Shown piece by piece: positions 34,660 through 43,540 of a stretch of 64,000 bases of DNA. The stretch is from NCBI GenBank assembly GCA_964432155.1, contig CAYSMF010000007.1, forward strand, positions 1 through 64,000. The letters are read 5' to 3'. A model generated the notes under the pieces. It ran no database searches and had not been told where the DNA came from. It saw only the letters and a list, made by a program, of their open reading frames with translations. Numbering within the stretch: the stretch's first letter is position 1; every line of letters begins with the position of its first letter. The DNA is from UBA10438 sp964432155 (GTDB taxonomy: Bacteria; Bacteroidota; Ignavibacteria; Kapaibacteriales; Kapaibacteriaceae). A program made the position numbers and the translations under genes.

Positions 34660-36093
34660 ATGAGAGAATTTCACCACCTACAACAGCTAATCAGGACCGG
34701 GGCGGAGATATGCGGCAATGCGTCAATGCGATCTTGGGTGCGCAAGTACGCAGGGGCCAACGTGAAGTCGAGTGACCTTGCATCACTCGATGTCTCTACG
34801 CTGTTTACAGGCATGACACCTGCCGCTGCGAGAAAGGCTGCCATGCGATGCAGCGACAATCTTGAGCGCGAGATGCTGAACTCTCAGAGCACGTCGCAAT
34901 CCGTTGCGCCTCGACTTCGTCACGCGGCAGATATTTGCAGAAGATTATTCGCTGCTGAAATGTTGTTGCGGACCGATGGCCGCGAGTTCTCAAAGCGTCA
35001 CATTCGCTACATCGTTCGCAATGCAACGAATCCATCGCAGATATTGCTGCGGACGCATGCGGCCTTCAAGGGCATGGAAGGGGCATCACTCGCAGGAGAC
35101 CTCACAGAAGTACAATTCTATGCGGACCTCATGCAAGAAATGCTTGGCGAAGTGGAGTTGATTCGTCGAATCAGTGCGATCACAAGTACACTTCGAGCTA
35201 TTGGCATACAACGAACAACACGCGTAGACCAGCACGTCTATGCATCAACAATACGTGCAGCAGCCGAGATTCTCGATCAACGCACAACCTCGTATCCAGA
35301 TTCCGCGGTAGCTGGGATCGGACACTTAGCAGCATTGTATTGTCAGTTCACCGGCAAGTACGAGCACGGTATGCGCTGGATTCGCGCACAAGAGCGCGCT
35401 TACAAACGGCTTCATCAATGGAACAGCTCAACTATGCGGGAAAACTTTCTCCTTCGGTTTACCGTCGAGCTCCGCACATCTAAGCACACTGCTGCCATCG
35501 AAACAGCGCAACAACTCCTTGATTCGGATACGCCGGGATCGTCGAGTTGGTTTAATCTGATCAACAGACTCTGCGAGATGTTCATCCGAGATCAGGCATA
35601 CGAGCAAGCAGCAACGCTTCTTATGACTGGGATTAGCCACCAAAACTACCGTCGAATGTATCCGTCACTACGTCGCATTCTGCTGTTTACTGCCGGCTAT
35701 CTCGCCGTGCTTACCAACTCCGAGCCACTTTGGTCAACGTATGAGCGACGCCGACGCATGGACCGCATCACGCCATCGCGCTTCTTCCATCATCGTGTGA
35801 TTGACATCCTACGAATGCTGCAGCAACACAATCCTGATGTTGTTGAGGCTACACAGAACCTGGCATCGCAGCTTCAGCGCGCCCCGTCTTCGCTGCGACC
35901 AAAGGGCGTCAAGGAATTCATTGACGTCATACGCTCCGCACATGCTCAGCGACCAGTGCGCAGAGCGCGCACATCGGAGCTTGATCACGCCGAATTCATC
36001 GAAGAGATTGTTCCGTGGTCAGCACTTGTGGCATATGCGAAGAAGGCAATCGCCACGCCCAAGATTACCCGGCGAAAAGGCCGTACGCGATAA
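34660..36093 (+). CDS. Helical protein of unknown function
   Basis: 477 residues, nearly all helical, rich in Arg, Leu and Ala, without signal or membrane segment. Segments such as YEQAATLLMTGISH and TAAIETAQQLLDSD look like TPR-type repeats in the middle third; the C terminus is basic (ITRRKGRTR). I do not recognise a family. Composition is more AT-rich than the flanking genes. The ATG at 34660 is preceded by AGAGATCACG. The last 29 bases overlap the convergent transporter gene. Confidence 0.65.
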   Translation: MREFHHLQQLIRTGAEICGNASMRSWVRKYAGANVKSSDLASLDVSTLFTGMTPAAARKAAMRCSDNLEREMLNSQSTSQSVAPRLRHAADICRRLFAAEMLLRTDGREFSKRHIRYIVRNATNPSQILLRTHAAFKGMEGASLAGDLTEVQFYADLMQEMLGEVELIRRISAITSTLRAIGIQRTTRVDQHVYASTIRAAAEILDQRTTSYPDSAVAGIGHLAALYCQFTGKYEHGMRWIRAQERAYKRLHQWNSSTMRENFLLRFTVELRTSKHTAAIETAQQLLDSDTPGSSSWFNLINRLCEMFIRDQAYEQAATLLMTGISHQNYRRMYPSLRRILLFTAGYLAVLTNSEPLWSTYERRRRMDRITPSRFFHHRVIDILRMLQQHNPDVVEATQNLASQLQRAPSSLRPKGVKEFIDVIRSAHAQRPVRRARTSELDHAEFIEEIVPWSALVAYAKKAIATPKITRRKGRTR

Positions 36094-37414
36094 GTGCGAG
36101 GAGTGACGCGAGCATGGGCCACATGGTGACCATCGCAAGGCGCACTGGGTCGACATTTGAGAGAGCCGCCGTGAAGACGGTTACGGCTGCAACGGGCGAC
36201 ATACTGCGGCCAACACCTGAAGCAATGCCAACAACCGCAGCCATGCGCAGTGCGTAGTCGATCGGCATCGATGCCGCTAGACTTGGCAGGACACCCTTGG
36301 CGAACATCAACGTGGGGGCAGTACCAGAACCGCTCACAACGGCAAGTGACGCTGTGCCGATCGGACTCCCGATGGTTGCAATAACCGGATTTGATACGAG
36401 TGCTGTGGAGAGCGCATCGACCAATCCGATTGCTGTCAATCCCTCGATAACACAGTCTGCCGCAACGATCAGCGAAATCACTGTCGCAAATGCATAGCCC
36501 ATGCCGTCGAAGAATGTTCGCGTGAGCGAACTGATGTGACGTCCCACAGTATCGCGCGACGCTATCGTTACGACCATCACGAGCAGTGAACACGCGAGCA
36601 TGACCGATGACACGTGAATGTGATGCGCTGTGATCCATGACGGAAGCAGTCCAAGCTGTGGCTGCACGGCGAGCAATGTGATCACCGGTATCGGTGGTAG
36701 CAAACCACGCAGGATACTGCCACGCGTTAGCGGCTCGAGCGCAGGCACATCGCCATCCTTCACCGGAGCGCGCAATGATGCACGCGTCATCACCATCACG
36801 GTAATCACGGCAGTTGCAATGAGTAGCGACATCACATTGGGCGTAGCAATTGCAGCAACAACATCTCCCGGCGTGAGCGCACTGCCAGCCCCCTTGTTGA
36901 GTCCGGCCATGAGGTTGATGATTTCCGACTCGCCTGGGTTGAAGAGATCGCCACCGGCGCTTGTGCCAACCACCACCGTGCCCGCTGCGGCAAGGGGCGA
37001 GAACCCCGCTGCAAGCAATAATGGTATCAAGATGGGTCCGACGGCAGCAGCTGCAGCGGTCTGACTCGTAATAGCCATGTTGGCGACATACCCAATGATG
37101 CATCCTCCGGGCACTAGCACCCAGCGATAGCGTCGCATTGCATGCAGTGGGCGCGCCAACAGCCGCACCATGTCGGCATCACAGCCCGTGGCCTTGAGCA
37201 CATAGGCGAACCCCATTGCCGTGCAGATCGGACCAATGACATCGGCCTTGCCGAGAGATTTCTGAAATGCGTCAAGCACAACACCGGGCGTTCCGGCAAG
37301 TGATGCAATGAGCACACCCGCAACGATCAGCACGAACCGTACATCAATGCCTCGACGGATGAGCTCAATAGCTCCGACGAGGATTGCAAGTGCGACGCCG
37401 ATCTGTATGCTCAT
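36065..37414 (-). CDS. DcuC-like anaerobic C4-dicarboxylate carrier
   Basis: 449 residues with 11-12 hydrophobic helices. The motifs NMAITSQTAAAAAVGPILIP, GTSAGGDLFNPGESEI and SGSGTAPTLMFAKGVLP resemble the DcuC family, which exchanges succinate and fumarate or malate in anaerobic metabolism. It overlaps the end of the M16 gene by ATGA and ends inside the helical-protein gene on the other strand. A related short-chain fatty-acid or citrate-type carrier is possible. Confidence 0.8.
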   Translation of the reverse strand: MSIQIGVALAILVGAIELIRRGIDVRFVLIVAGVLIASLAGTPGVVLDAFQKSLGKADVIGPICTAMGFAYVLKATGCDADMVRLLARPLHAMRRYRWVLVPGGCIIGYVANMAITSQTAAAAAVGPILIPLLLAAGFSPLAAAGTVVVGTSAGGDLFNPGESEIINLMAGLNKGAGSALTPGDVVAAIATPNVMSLLIATAVITVMVMTRASLRAPVKDGDVPALEPLTRGSILRGLLPPIPVITLLAVQPQLGLLPSWITAHHIHVSSVMLACSLLVMVVTIASRDTVGRHISSLTRTFFDGMGYAFATVISLIVAADCVIEGLTAIGLVDALSTALVSNPVIATIGSPIGTASLAVVSGSGTAPTLMFAKGVLPSLAASMPIDYALRMAAVVGIASGVGRSMSPVAAVTVFTAALSNVDPVRLAMVTMWPMLASLLALIAYGLFAG

Positions 37415-38748
37415 GCGTAGCCTTCCGGCGTCCACACCTCAACGGTGTCGACCATGCCGTCGATCGCTGGACGGACGACATCCTCACGTCCAGCCAGACC
37501 TACCACCCACGCGTCACGCGTGAAGTACGTTCGCTGTGCTTCGCGCACATCGTCTGGCGTGAGACGTTGCAGACGTTCGACATAGGTGTTGTAGAACGAC
37601 ATCGGCACTTGATGATGGATCATACTCCATACCAATCCGGCCGTTTGCTGCGGTGTCTCGTTGGAGCGTGCGAAGGATCCAAGCAGATGTTGCTGTGCAT
37701 TCGAGAACTCTTCATCATCGATGCGCTGTGTTCCGATCCGTTCGATCTCTGTTGCTATCACCTGCATCGTGTCGAGTGTGAACTCGTTGCCAACGCTCGT
37801 AACCACACCAACGGTACTCCCGTGCGGACGCATGTCGCCGAAGGCGTATGCGCCATAGGTGTACCCCTTCTCCTCACGGAGAATCGTAAACAGTCGGGCC
37901 AACGTGTAGCCACCAAGTACTCCTGTGCACAGCTGCACCGCCGCATAGTCTTCCGACGCAAACGTCGTTGACGGAAGCGCAATACGGAATGCCGTCTGCA
38001 CGGCATCCGGCTTGATGGCGATCACGCCGCTACGTGGACGCATCGTTGCACGTGCGATGCGATGATAGTCTGTGTGGTACGGCAATGCACCGAGGACAGC
38101 ATTGAGCTTCGCAAGAGCGACATCAGGTGCAATCGGACCAGCAACGATGATGTGACGTGGTGCATGCATCATGCGTTCGTGTACGGCGAGCAGGTGCTCG
38201 CGTGTGAGCGTGCGCAATGTCGTTGGCGTGCCATGACGTGGACGGGCATACGGGTGTCCGTCATAGGCACGCAGTGCGCATGCACGAGCAGCCAACCACT
38301 CAACATCGACGAGGTCCACCATCATGTCGGCGATCATGCGACGCCGAAGCGTATCGAGCTCCGTGACATCAAATCGTGGCTGGGTAAGCGCCTCGGCTGT
38401 GAGATCAACGAGGTCATGAAACCACTCGCTCAAACCCGACGCTTGCAAGCTGCAGGCATCGGTATCTCCCACCGTGCGGAGATTGCAGCCACGTCGCTCC
38501 ACCTCTTCCGCAAACTGCGCAGCGTCCAGACGCGCAGTTCCTCGGTTCAGCATTTGCGCTGCTACGGAGGTCTCACCGGGAATCGTGTCGTAAATCGACC
38601 CAGTCGAGAGCGCAATCGTGACTGTCACAAGATCCTCCGTAGGATCGAAGATGCAGTGCACGGGCGTGCCATTGTCGAGTTGATCGTGATGAATCGTTGG
38701 CAGCGAGAACTTTAGAGGCTCTGTCGAGAGAGGAGGCATGGTGTGCAT
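37411..38748 (-). CDS. M16-family peptidase-like protein lacking the zinc motif
   Basis: 445 residues, two M16 domains. In catalytic M16 enzymes GTR...G is followed by HxxEH; here the region reads GSIYDTIPGETSVAAQML, so the zinc ligands are missing. The second half keeps REEKGYTYGAYA, which in pairs of M16B subunits (beta-type plus alpha-type) shapes the active site. It therefore looks like the non-catalytic partner, but no catalytic M16 gene is in the window. Start at 38748 lies four bases behind a palindromic -7 element shared with the SDR gene. Confidence 0.85.
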   Translation of the reverse strand: MHTMPPLSTEPLKFSLPTIHHDQLDNGTPVHCIFDPTEDLVTVTIALSTGSIYDTIPGETSVAAQMLNRGTARLDAAQFAEEVERRGCNLRTVGDTDACSLQASGLSEWFHDLVDLTAEALTQPRFDVTELDTLRRRMIADMMVDLVDVEWLAARACALRAYDGHPYARPRHGTPTTLRTLTREHLLAVHERMMHAPRHIIVAGPIAPDVALAKLNAVLGALPYHTDYHRIARATMRPRSGVIAIKPDAVQTAFRIALPSTTFASEDYAAVQLCTGVLGGYTLARLFTILREEKGYTYGAYAFGDMRPHGSTVGVVTSVGNEFTLDTMQVIATEIERIGTQRIDDEEFSNAQQHLLGSFARSNETPQQTAGLVWSMIHHQVPMSFYNTYVERLQRLTPDDVREAQRTYFTRDAWVVGLAGREDVVRPAIDGMVDTVEVWTPEGYA

Positions 38749-38752
38749 TTGG

Positions 38753-38760
38753 TAAATTTA
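38753..38760. promoter_or_regulatory. Palindromic bidirectional -7 element
   Basis: TAAATTTA, inside GGTAAATTTACC (38751-38762), reads the same on both strands. On the plus strand five bases separate it from the ATG at 38766; on the minus strand four separate it from the ATG at 38748. One element seems to serve two divergent, nearly leaderless genes. Confidence 0.5.
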
Positions 38761-38765
38761 CCGCA

Positions 38766-39530
38766 ATGAAGAACTCAATCGCAGTAATTACGGGTGCATC
38801 GTCAGGAATTGGCCTGGCATGCGCCGAGGTATTTGCCCATGCAGGCGCTAACCTGGTGCTCTGGGCTCGTCGCGCCGACCGACTTGCGGAGATCGCAGAG
38901 GGGCTGCGCACAACCCATGGCATCACCGTAACCACGCAGGTCGTTGACGTGCGCGACAAGGATGCGGTAGCCGCAGCCGTGGCAGCATTGCGAGCCGAAG
39001 AACGTGCTCCGGACGTGCTGATTAATAACGCTGGGCTTTCCCGCGGACTCGAACCGTTGCATGAAGGACTGCATAGCGACTGGGAAGAGATGATCGACAC
39101 CAACATCAAGGGTCTACTCTACGTCACACGTCAGTTCCTGCCCAACATGGTTGCGCGTGGACGTGGCACGGTGATCAACATCGCATCCATCGCAGGACGT
39201 CAAGCGTACCGCGGTGGCAACGTGTACTCGGCAACGAAAGCAGCCGTCAAGATGCTCTCCGATTCTCTCCAGATCGACGTCAACGGCACTGGCGTGCGCG
39301 TGTGCAACATCGATCCAGGCTTGGTCGAAACCGAGTTTAGCGACGTACGCTTCCACGGCGATACACAGCGAGCAGCATCGGTGTACAAAGGCTACCAGCC
39401 CCTTACCGGACACGACATTGCCGAATGCGCGCTGTTTGCCGCGAGCCGTCCTCAGCACGTATCAATTCAAGACATTCTTATCACCCCAACTGCACAAGCG
39501 ACCACAACCCTTGTTCATAAGGAGTTGTGA
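38766..39530 (+). CDS. SDR-family NADP-dependent oxidoreductase (YdfG-like)
   Basis: 254 residues. TGASSGIG cofactor motif, WARRADRL (Arg after beta-2 points to NADP), NNAG, Ser in NIASIAGR and YSATK with the catalytic Tyr/Lys. The closest known type is the YdfG/3-hydroxy-acid or serine dehydrogenase group. ATG five bases behind the palindromic -7 element. A second SDR follows after an acylphosphatase. Confidence 0.9.
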   Translation: MKNSIAVITGASSGIGLACAEVFAHAGANLVLWARRADRLAEIAEGLRTTHGITVTTQVVDVRDKDAVAAAVAALRAEERAPDVLINNAGLSRGLEPLHEGLHSDWEEMIDTNIKGLLYVTRQFLPNMVARGRGTVINIASIAGRQAYRGGNVYSATKAAVKMLSDSLQIDVNGTGVRVCNIDPGLVETEFSDVRFHGDTQRAASVYKGYQPLTGHDIAECALFAASRPQHVSIQDILITPTAQATTTLVHKEL

Positions 39531-39532
39531 CC

Positions 39533-39802
39533 ATGCCAACAGTACAGTTTCTCATTGACGGCACCGTGCAAGGTGTCGGATTCCGTCGGTTCGCGCTCCA
39601 CCATGCACACCGATTGAATCTGCGAGGATTTGCAACAAATCTTGAGGATGGAACGGTAGAGTGCATCGCGCAAGGAGATGTTGAGAGTTTGACCGAGTTC
39701 GAGACGCTGTTGCGACTCGGACCGCAGCATGCGACCGTAACATCGGTAACGTGCAACGACCTCAACGATCCACGTCGGTATACCACCTTCCGGATTCTCT
39801 GA
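39533..39802 (+). CDS. acyP: Acylphosphatase
   Basis: 89 residues. GTVQGVGFRRFALHHA holds the phosphate-loop Arg, and RGFATNLEDGTVECIAQGD the catalytic Asn. Hydrolyses acyl phosphates. AAGGAG lies before the ATG at 39533; a GTG at 39527 overlapping the SDR stop is an alternative. Confidence 0.93.
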   Translation: MPTVQFLIDGTVQGVGFRRFALHHAHRLNLRGFATNLEDGTVECIAQGDVESLTEFETLLRLGPQHATVTSVTCNDLNDPRRYTTFRIL

Positions 39803-39840
39803 AATCGATTATCTGTTCACGACACAGGAACGCATCCCGT

Positions 39841-40716
39841 ATGGTCATTGATGCAGCGTCAGTCATTTGTATCACCGGCGCATCGTCGGGTTTGGGCGCA
39901 GCCTGCGCCGTTCAGTATGCCCAACGTGGAGCAACCGTTGTTCTTGCAGCGCGCCGAGGTGACCGTCTCAACGAAGTAGCCGAGCGCGTGCGCGCAGCCG
40001 GAGGCACTCCACATGTCATCGTTGCCGATGTCGCACGCGAAGAGGAATGTCAGCGCGTGATCGATGAAACCATCGCCACATTCGGCGGCATCGACGTGCT
40101 TCTCGCAAATGCAGGTCGTGGCAACATGGCGTCTGTCGAAGACACGCCGACATCGCAATGGCGCGACATCTTCGCGCTCAACATGGACGCTGTGTTCTGG
40201 TGTACACGTGCTGCACTTCCGTCGATGCGTGCGCGCGGACGTGGACATATCGTGGCAATCTCGAGCGTTGCTGGACGCTATGGACACCCATTCAACGCAG
40301 CCTATGTGGCCGCGAAGCATGCTGTGGTGGGCTTCATTGCAGCACTCCGCACTGAACTCGTCGGCAGCGGCATTCACGCAACATGTGTGTGTCCAGCTGG
40401 CATCCTTACCGAATGGGCAGATGTCACAGAAGGCGGATCAATCGGCGCACTCTATGGCGCTGCGATCCCAAAGAGTCGTCGCATCGCGCAGGAGCTCGGC
40501 ATCGAACTCGCTCCCCTATCACGCATGATGACGGCCGATGAGTGCGCAGAGATCATCATCGCGGCGGTCGATCAAGGTCGATGCGACGACATCTTCACGC
40601 ACGAAGGCACGAAGCCGATCGCCGTACAAGCGGTCGAAGATCGCAACGCACAAGAAGATCGCTTCGAAGCGCTCTGGCGCGCGATGTCCGACGCATATCA
40701 CGAACAGCGCGGGTAA
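39841..40716 (+). CDS. Second SDR-family oxidoreductase
   Basis: 291 residues from the ATG at 39841. ITGASSGLG, AARRGDRL, ANAGRG, AISSVAGRYGHPFN and YVAAKHA mark a classical SDR with all catalytic residues. It is longer at the C terminus than its neighbour at 38766. Substrate unknown. It precedes the patatin gene by three bases and is probably co-transcribed. Confidence 0.9.
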   Translation: MVIDAASVICITGASSGLGAACAVQYAQRGATVVLAARRGDRLNEVAERVRAAGGTPHVIVADVAREEECQRVIDETIATFGGIDVLLANAGRGNMASVEDTPTSQWRDIFALNMDAVFWCTRAALPSMRARGRGHIVAISSVAGRYGHPFNAAYVAAKHAVVGFIAALRTELVGSGIHATCVCPAGILTEWADVTEGGSIGALYGAAIPKSRRIAQELGIELAPLSRMMTADECAEIIIAAVDQGRCDDIFTHEGTKPIAVQAVEDRNAQEDRFEALWRAMSDAYHEQRG

Positions 40717-40719
40717 CAC

Positions 40720-43128
40720 GTGCGCGTCCTGCTCACCATCGTCGCATTGTTGTGTGCGCTGCCAATCGCAGCGCAGCAACGTGTTGCGCTTGTCCTTACC
40801 GGTGGTGGCGCGCGAGGAATTGCACAGATCGGCGTCCTTCGCGTCCTGGAACGCAACGGCATCGTACCCGATATCGTTGTTGGTTCGTCGTTCGGTGCAA
40901 TTGTTGGTGGATTGTATGCAGCGGGGTACTCGCCTGATTCGATCGCGAGCATCATGCGTTCGATCGACTGGAACGATGTAACATCGATCGGTGCGGATAC
41001 ACGACGTGAGTTCCTGTTCTATGGACAGAAACAAGAGAACGATCGGAGTCTGCTCACGCTTCGCTTTCGCAACTTCTCATTCATCACGCCAACGGCGCTT
41101 GGCGGCAGTGCACGATTCACGACGGCACTCCAACGTGTTCTCTGGGAGAGTCCGTTCAACACCGTAACGTCGTTCGATGCATTGCGTGTTCGCTATCGTG
41201 CTGTTGCGACCAATCTCGGGACCGGTCGCGCCGTTGCACTTGGCGAAGGCAATCTCGCCACAGCGATGCGTGCGAGTGCAACATTCCCTCTGCGCTATGC
41301 ACCCGTTGCATGGAACGGCGACACACTCCTCGTCGACGGAGGTCTGGTTGCCAACATTCCGATCGAGGCAGCGCAGGCCTTTGCACCGACGGCTATCATC
41401 GTCGTGAATACAACCAGCGATCTCGCACCGACGTCGGACCTGACCACACCGTGGGCAATTGCTGATCAGGCGCTCACTGCGTCGATGAAGCAACGCGACT
41501 CGCTTCTTCTCTCGAAGGCATCGGTCGTGGTAACGCCAACACTCAACGGTGTGGGCACCTTCGACTTTGTCAATATCGATCAACTCATCACGCTCGGCGA
41601 GCAAGCTGCCGAGCGCATGCTCCCATCGTTGCAGCGCTATGCACCAGCGCGAGCCGCCGCCGAGCAGCCTGAAGTGTTACCACGAATGATCGTTGCGATT
41701 CAGCAACGCGATACGAACGGACTCGACACACTTCCTCGCGTGAGGGCATGTCTCGACGATCTCATCGGTCGCGATTGGACAGATGCTTCTGCACGATATC
41801 ACATTCCTCGCATCACGTCGGCGTTGCACGACGAAGGCTATTCATTCGCTTCTGTACGCGACCTCGCGTTCGATTCCACCTCGCAGACCTTGCGCATGGC
41901 GATCGACGATGGACGCGTGAACCGCATCACCGTGTCCCAGCGCGATCAGCTTCGGACATCCGACGTACTCCGTGAGGTCGCAGTCAAGAAAGGTCAGACA
42001 CACGCATCCGAGATGCTACAGCGCACACTCGAGAACATGTATGCGTCGGACATTATCTCCGACCCGTCGATCCTTGTAGCGCGTGATTCCGTCGGCACAC
42101 GAATCGATATTGCCGGACGTGACGGTGGAAATCAACTTCTCCGCATCGGCGCACGCGTCGACAACGAGCGCTACACGCAAGGCAGCATCGACCTCGTACA
42201 CGAGAATCTCTTCACCACCGGCGTTCGCATGGTCCTCCGCGGCGCACTTAGCGAGCGCATTGGCGTTGCATCTGCCTCGCTCGAGCTACCACGCATTCGC
42301 GGTACGCTTTGGACTGCATCGATTCGTGGCTATTCGAGTTTTCGTGACGTCTGGATCTACCAGAATAAAGCAGGCCGTCCCGCCACGTCACCGGTGCCGC
42401 AACGTGTAGGCGAGTTTTCCGAAGAGCGCTACGGCGTCCGTGCGTCCGCTGGACGTCAGCTCGAGCGTAACGGTGTGATCCTTGGTGAATTCCGATATGA
42501 ACAGCAACGCTATCGCGATCTCAATGCGAGCACTGCTCCTGTGTATCAACCACTCGCCACTATTCGTGGCGTTGCTCGCTGGGACGACCGTGATGCGCTC
42601 ACGTTCCCAACGCGCGGACGTCAGATCGACCTCACATTTGAATCGTCAATTCTGAGTCTCTCAAACAGTCTCTCGTTCACCAAGTTCACAGCTTCGGCAA
42701 GCACATCGGTGCAGGTCGGTGATGTCGTGATCACGCCGAGTGGACTTATCGGGGCTGCCGACCTTACCCTTCCCTCGCCCGAGCTATTCAGTTTAGGTGG
42801 CGAGGATCTCTTCTACGGATGGCGCGAGGACCAAGAGCGTGGACGTCAGATCGCGGTAGCAAATCTCGAGGCACGCTGGAAGATGCCATTCCAGATCTTT
42901 TTTGATACCTACGTGGCACTTCGCTACGATCTCGGTGCTGTGTGGGAACGTCCCGAGAAGATCCGCATCGCCGATATGAATCACGGACTTGGATTGCGCA
43001 TCGGACTTGATACGCCCGTCGGACCGGCGCAGTTTTCGGTTGGACGCTCCTTCTACTTCATCAGCAACCCCGACGCCGTCGCCTGGGGTCCGGTCCTCTT
43101 CTACTTCTCCATCGGCGCTCGGTTGTAA
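40720..43128 (+). CDS. Patatin-like phospholipase fused to POTRA and BamA-type barrel
   Basis: 802 residues. Signal peptide LLTIVALLCALPIAAQ. Patatin domain at about 20-330: GGGARG, GSSFG (nucleophile Ser in GxSxG) and DGGL (catalytic Asp). Residues 350-450 look like a POTRA domain, and about 460-802 an outer-membrane beta-barrel with alternating strands, ending ARL. This matches type Vd/PlpD-like patatin proteins, which keep a phospholipase at or outside the outer membrane. GTG start. Confidence 0.92.
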   Translation: MRVLLTIVALLCALPIAAQQRVALVLTGGGARGIAQIGVLRVLERNGIVPDIVVGSSFGAIVGGLYAAGYSPDSIASIMRSIDWNDVTSIGADTRREFLFYGQKQENDRSLLTLRFRNFSFITPTALGGSARFTTALQRVLWESPFNTVTSFDALRVRYRAVATNLGTGRAVALGEGNLATAMRASATFPLRYAPVAWNGDTLLVDGGLVANIPIEAAQAFAPTAIIVVNTTSDLAPTSDLTTPWAIADQALTASMKQRDSLLLSKASVVVTPTLNGVGTFDFVNIDQLITLGEQAAERMLPSLQRYAPARAAAEQPEVLPRMIVAIQQRDTNGLDTLPRVRACLDDLIGRDWTDASARYHIPRITSALHDEGYSFASVRDLAFDSTSQTLRMAIDDGRVNRITVSQRDQLRTSDVLREVAVKKGQTHASEMLQRTLENMYASDIISDPSILVARDSVGTRIDIAGRDGGNQLLRIGARVDNERYTQGSIDLVHENLFTTGVRMVLRGALSERIGVASASLELPRIRGTLWTASIRGYSSFRDVWIYQNKAGRPATSPVPQRVGEFSEERYGVRASAGRQLERNGVILGEFRYEQQRYRDLNASTAPVYQPLATIRGVARWDDRDALTFPTRGRQIDLTFESSILSLSNSLSFTKFTASASTSVQVGDVVITPSGLIGAADLTLPSPELFSLGGEDLFYGWREDQERGRQIAVANLEARWKMPFQIFFDTYVALRYDLGAVWERPEKIRIADMNHGLGLRIGLDTPVGPAQFSVGRSFYFISNPDAVAWGPVLFYFSIGARL

Positions 43129-43133
43129 TTTGC
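43126..43133 (+). promoter_or_regulatory. -7 element of the J-domain gene, leaderless spacing
   Basis: TAATTTGC, three bases (CGC) before ATG at 43137. It overlaps the patatin stop codon. Confidence 0.45.
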
Positions 43134-43136
43134 CGC

Positions 43137-43529
43137 ATGGGCATCTTCAATCGGATTAAAAACATCGTCGCAAGCGAGCTTTCATCGCATCGCTCGTCGA
43201 GCCCTTCGATCGAGGATATCCTCTCGGGAGATGACGAAGAACTCCGCCGAATCATCGACGAATTGTCCCGGGATACGCCCCCTCCGACGCCTCCGCCGGC
43301 ACCGCCGCCGAGCGTTCCGCAGCACATTATTGCAGCGCATACCGTGCTCAATGTCCCTGTCGGGTCCTCCCACGAACACATCAAGAAGGCCTATCGTACG
43401 TCAATCGCTGCCTGGCATCCCGATCGCTTTGCTCAGGCAGACCCAGACACACACGCCAAGGCAAATGCACGGGCACGCGAGATCACGTCGGCCTACCAAA
43501 CACTGAAAACGTATTACGGAATCGCCTAA
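43137..43529 (+). CDS. J-domain (DnaJ-like) protein with proline-rich linker
   Basis: 130 residues. N-terminal acidic helices, a linker PPPTPPPAPPP at about 50-60, and a C-terminal J domain at about 70-130 with the HPD loop (WHPDRF) that stimulates Hsp70 ATPase. Having the J domain last, after a Pro-rich hinge, is unusual for a plain co-chaperone and resembles adaptor-type J proteins. No membrane segment. Confidence 0.88.
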   Translation: MGIFNRIKNIVASELSSHRSSSPSIEDILSGDDEELRRIIDELSRDTPPPTPPPAPPPSVPQHIIAAHTVLNVPVGSSHEHIKKAYRTSIAAWHPDRFAQADPDTHAKANARAREITSAYQTLKTYYGIA

Positions 43530-43540
43530 GGGCACAACGT

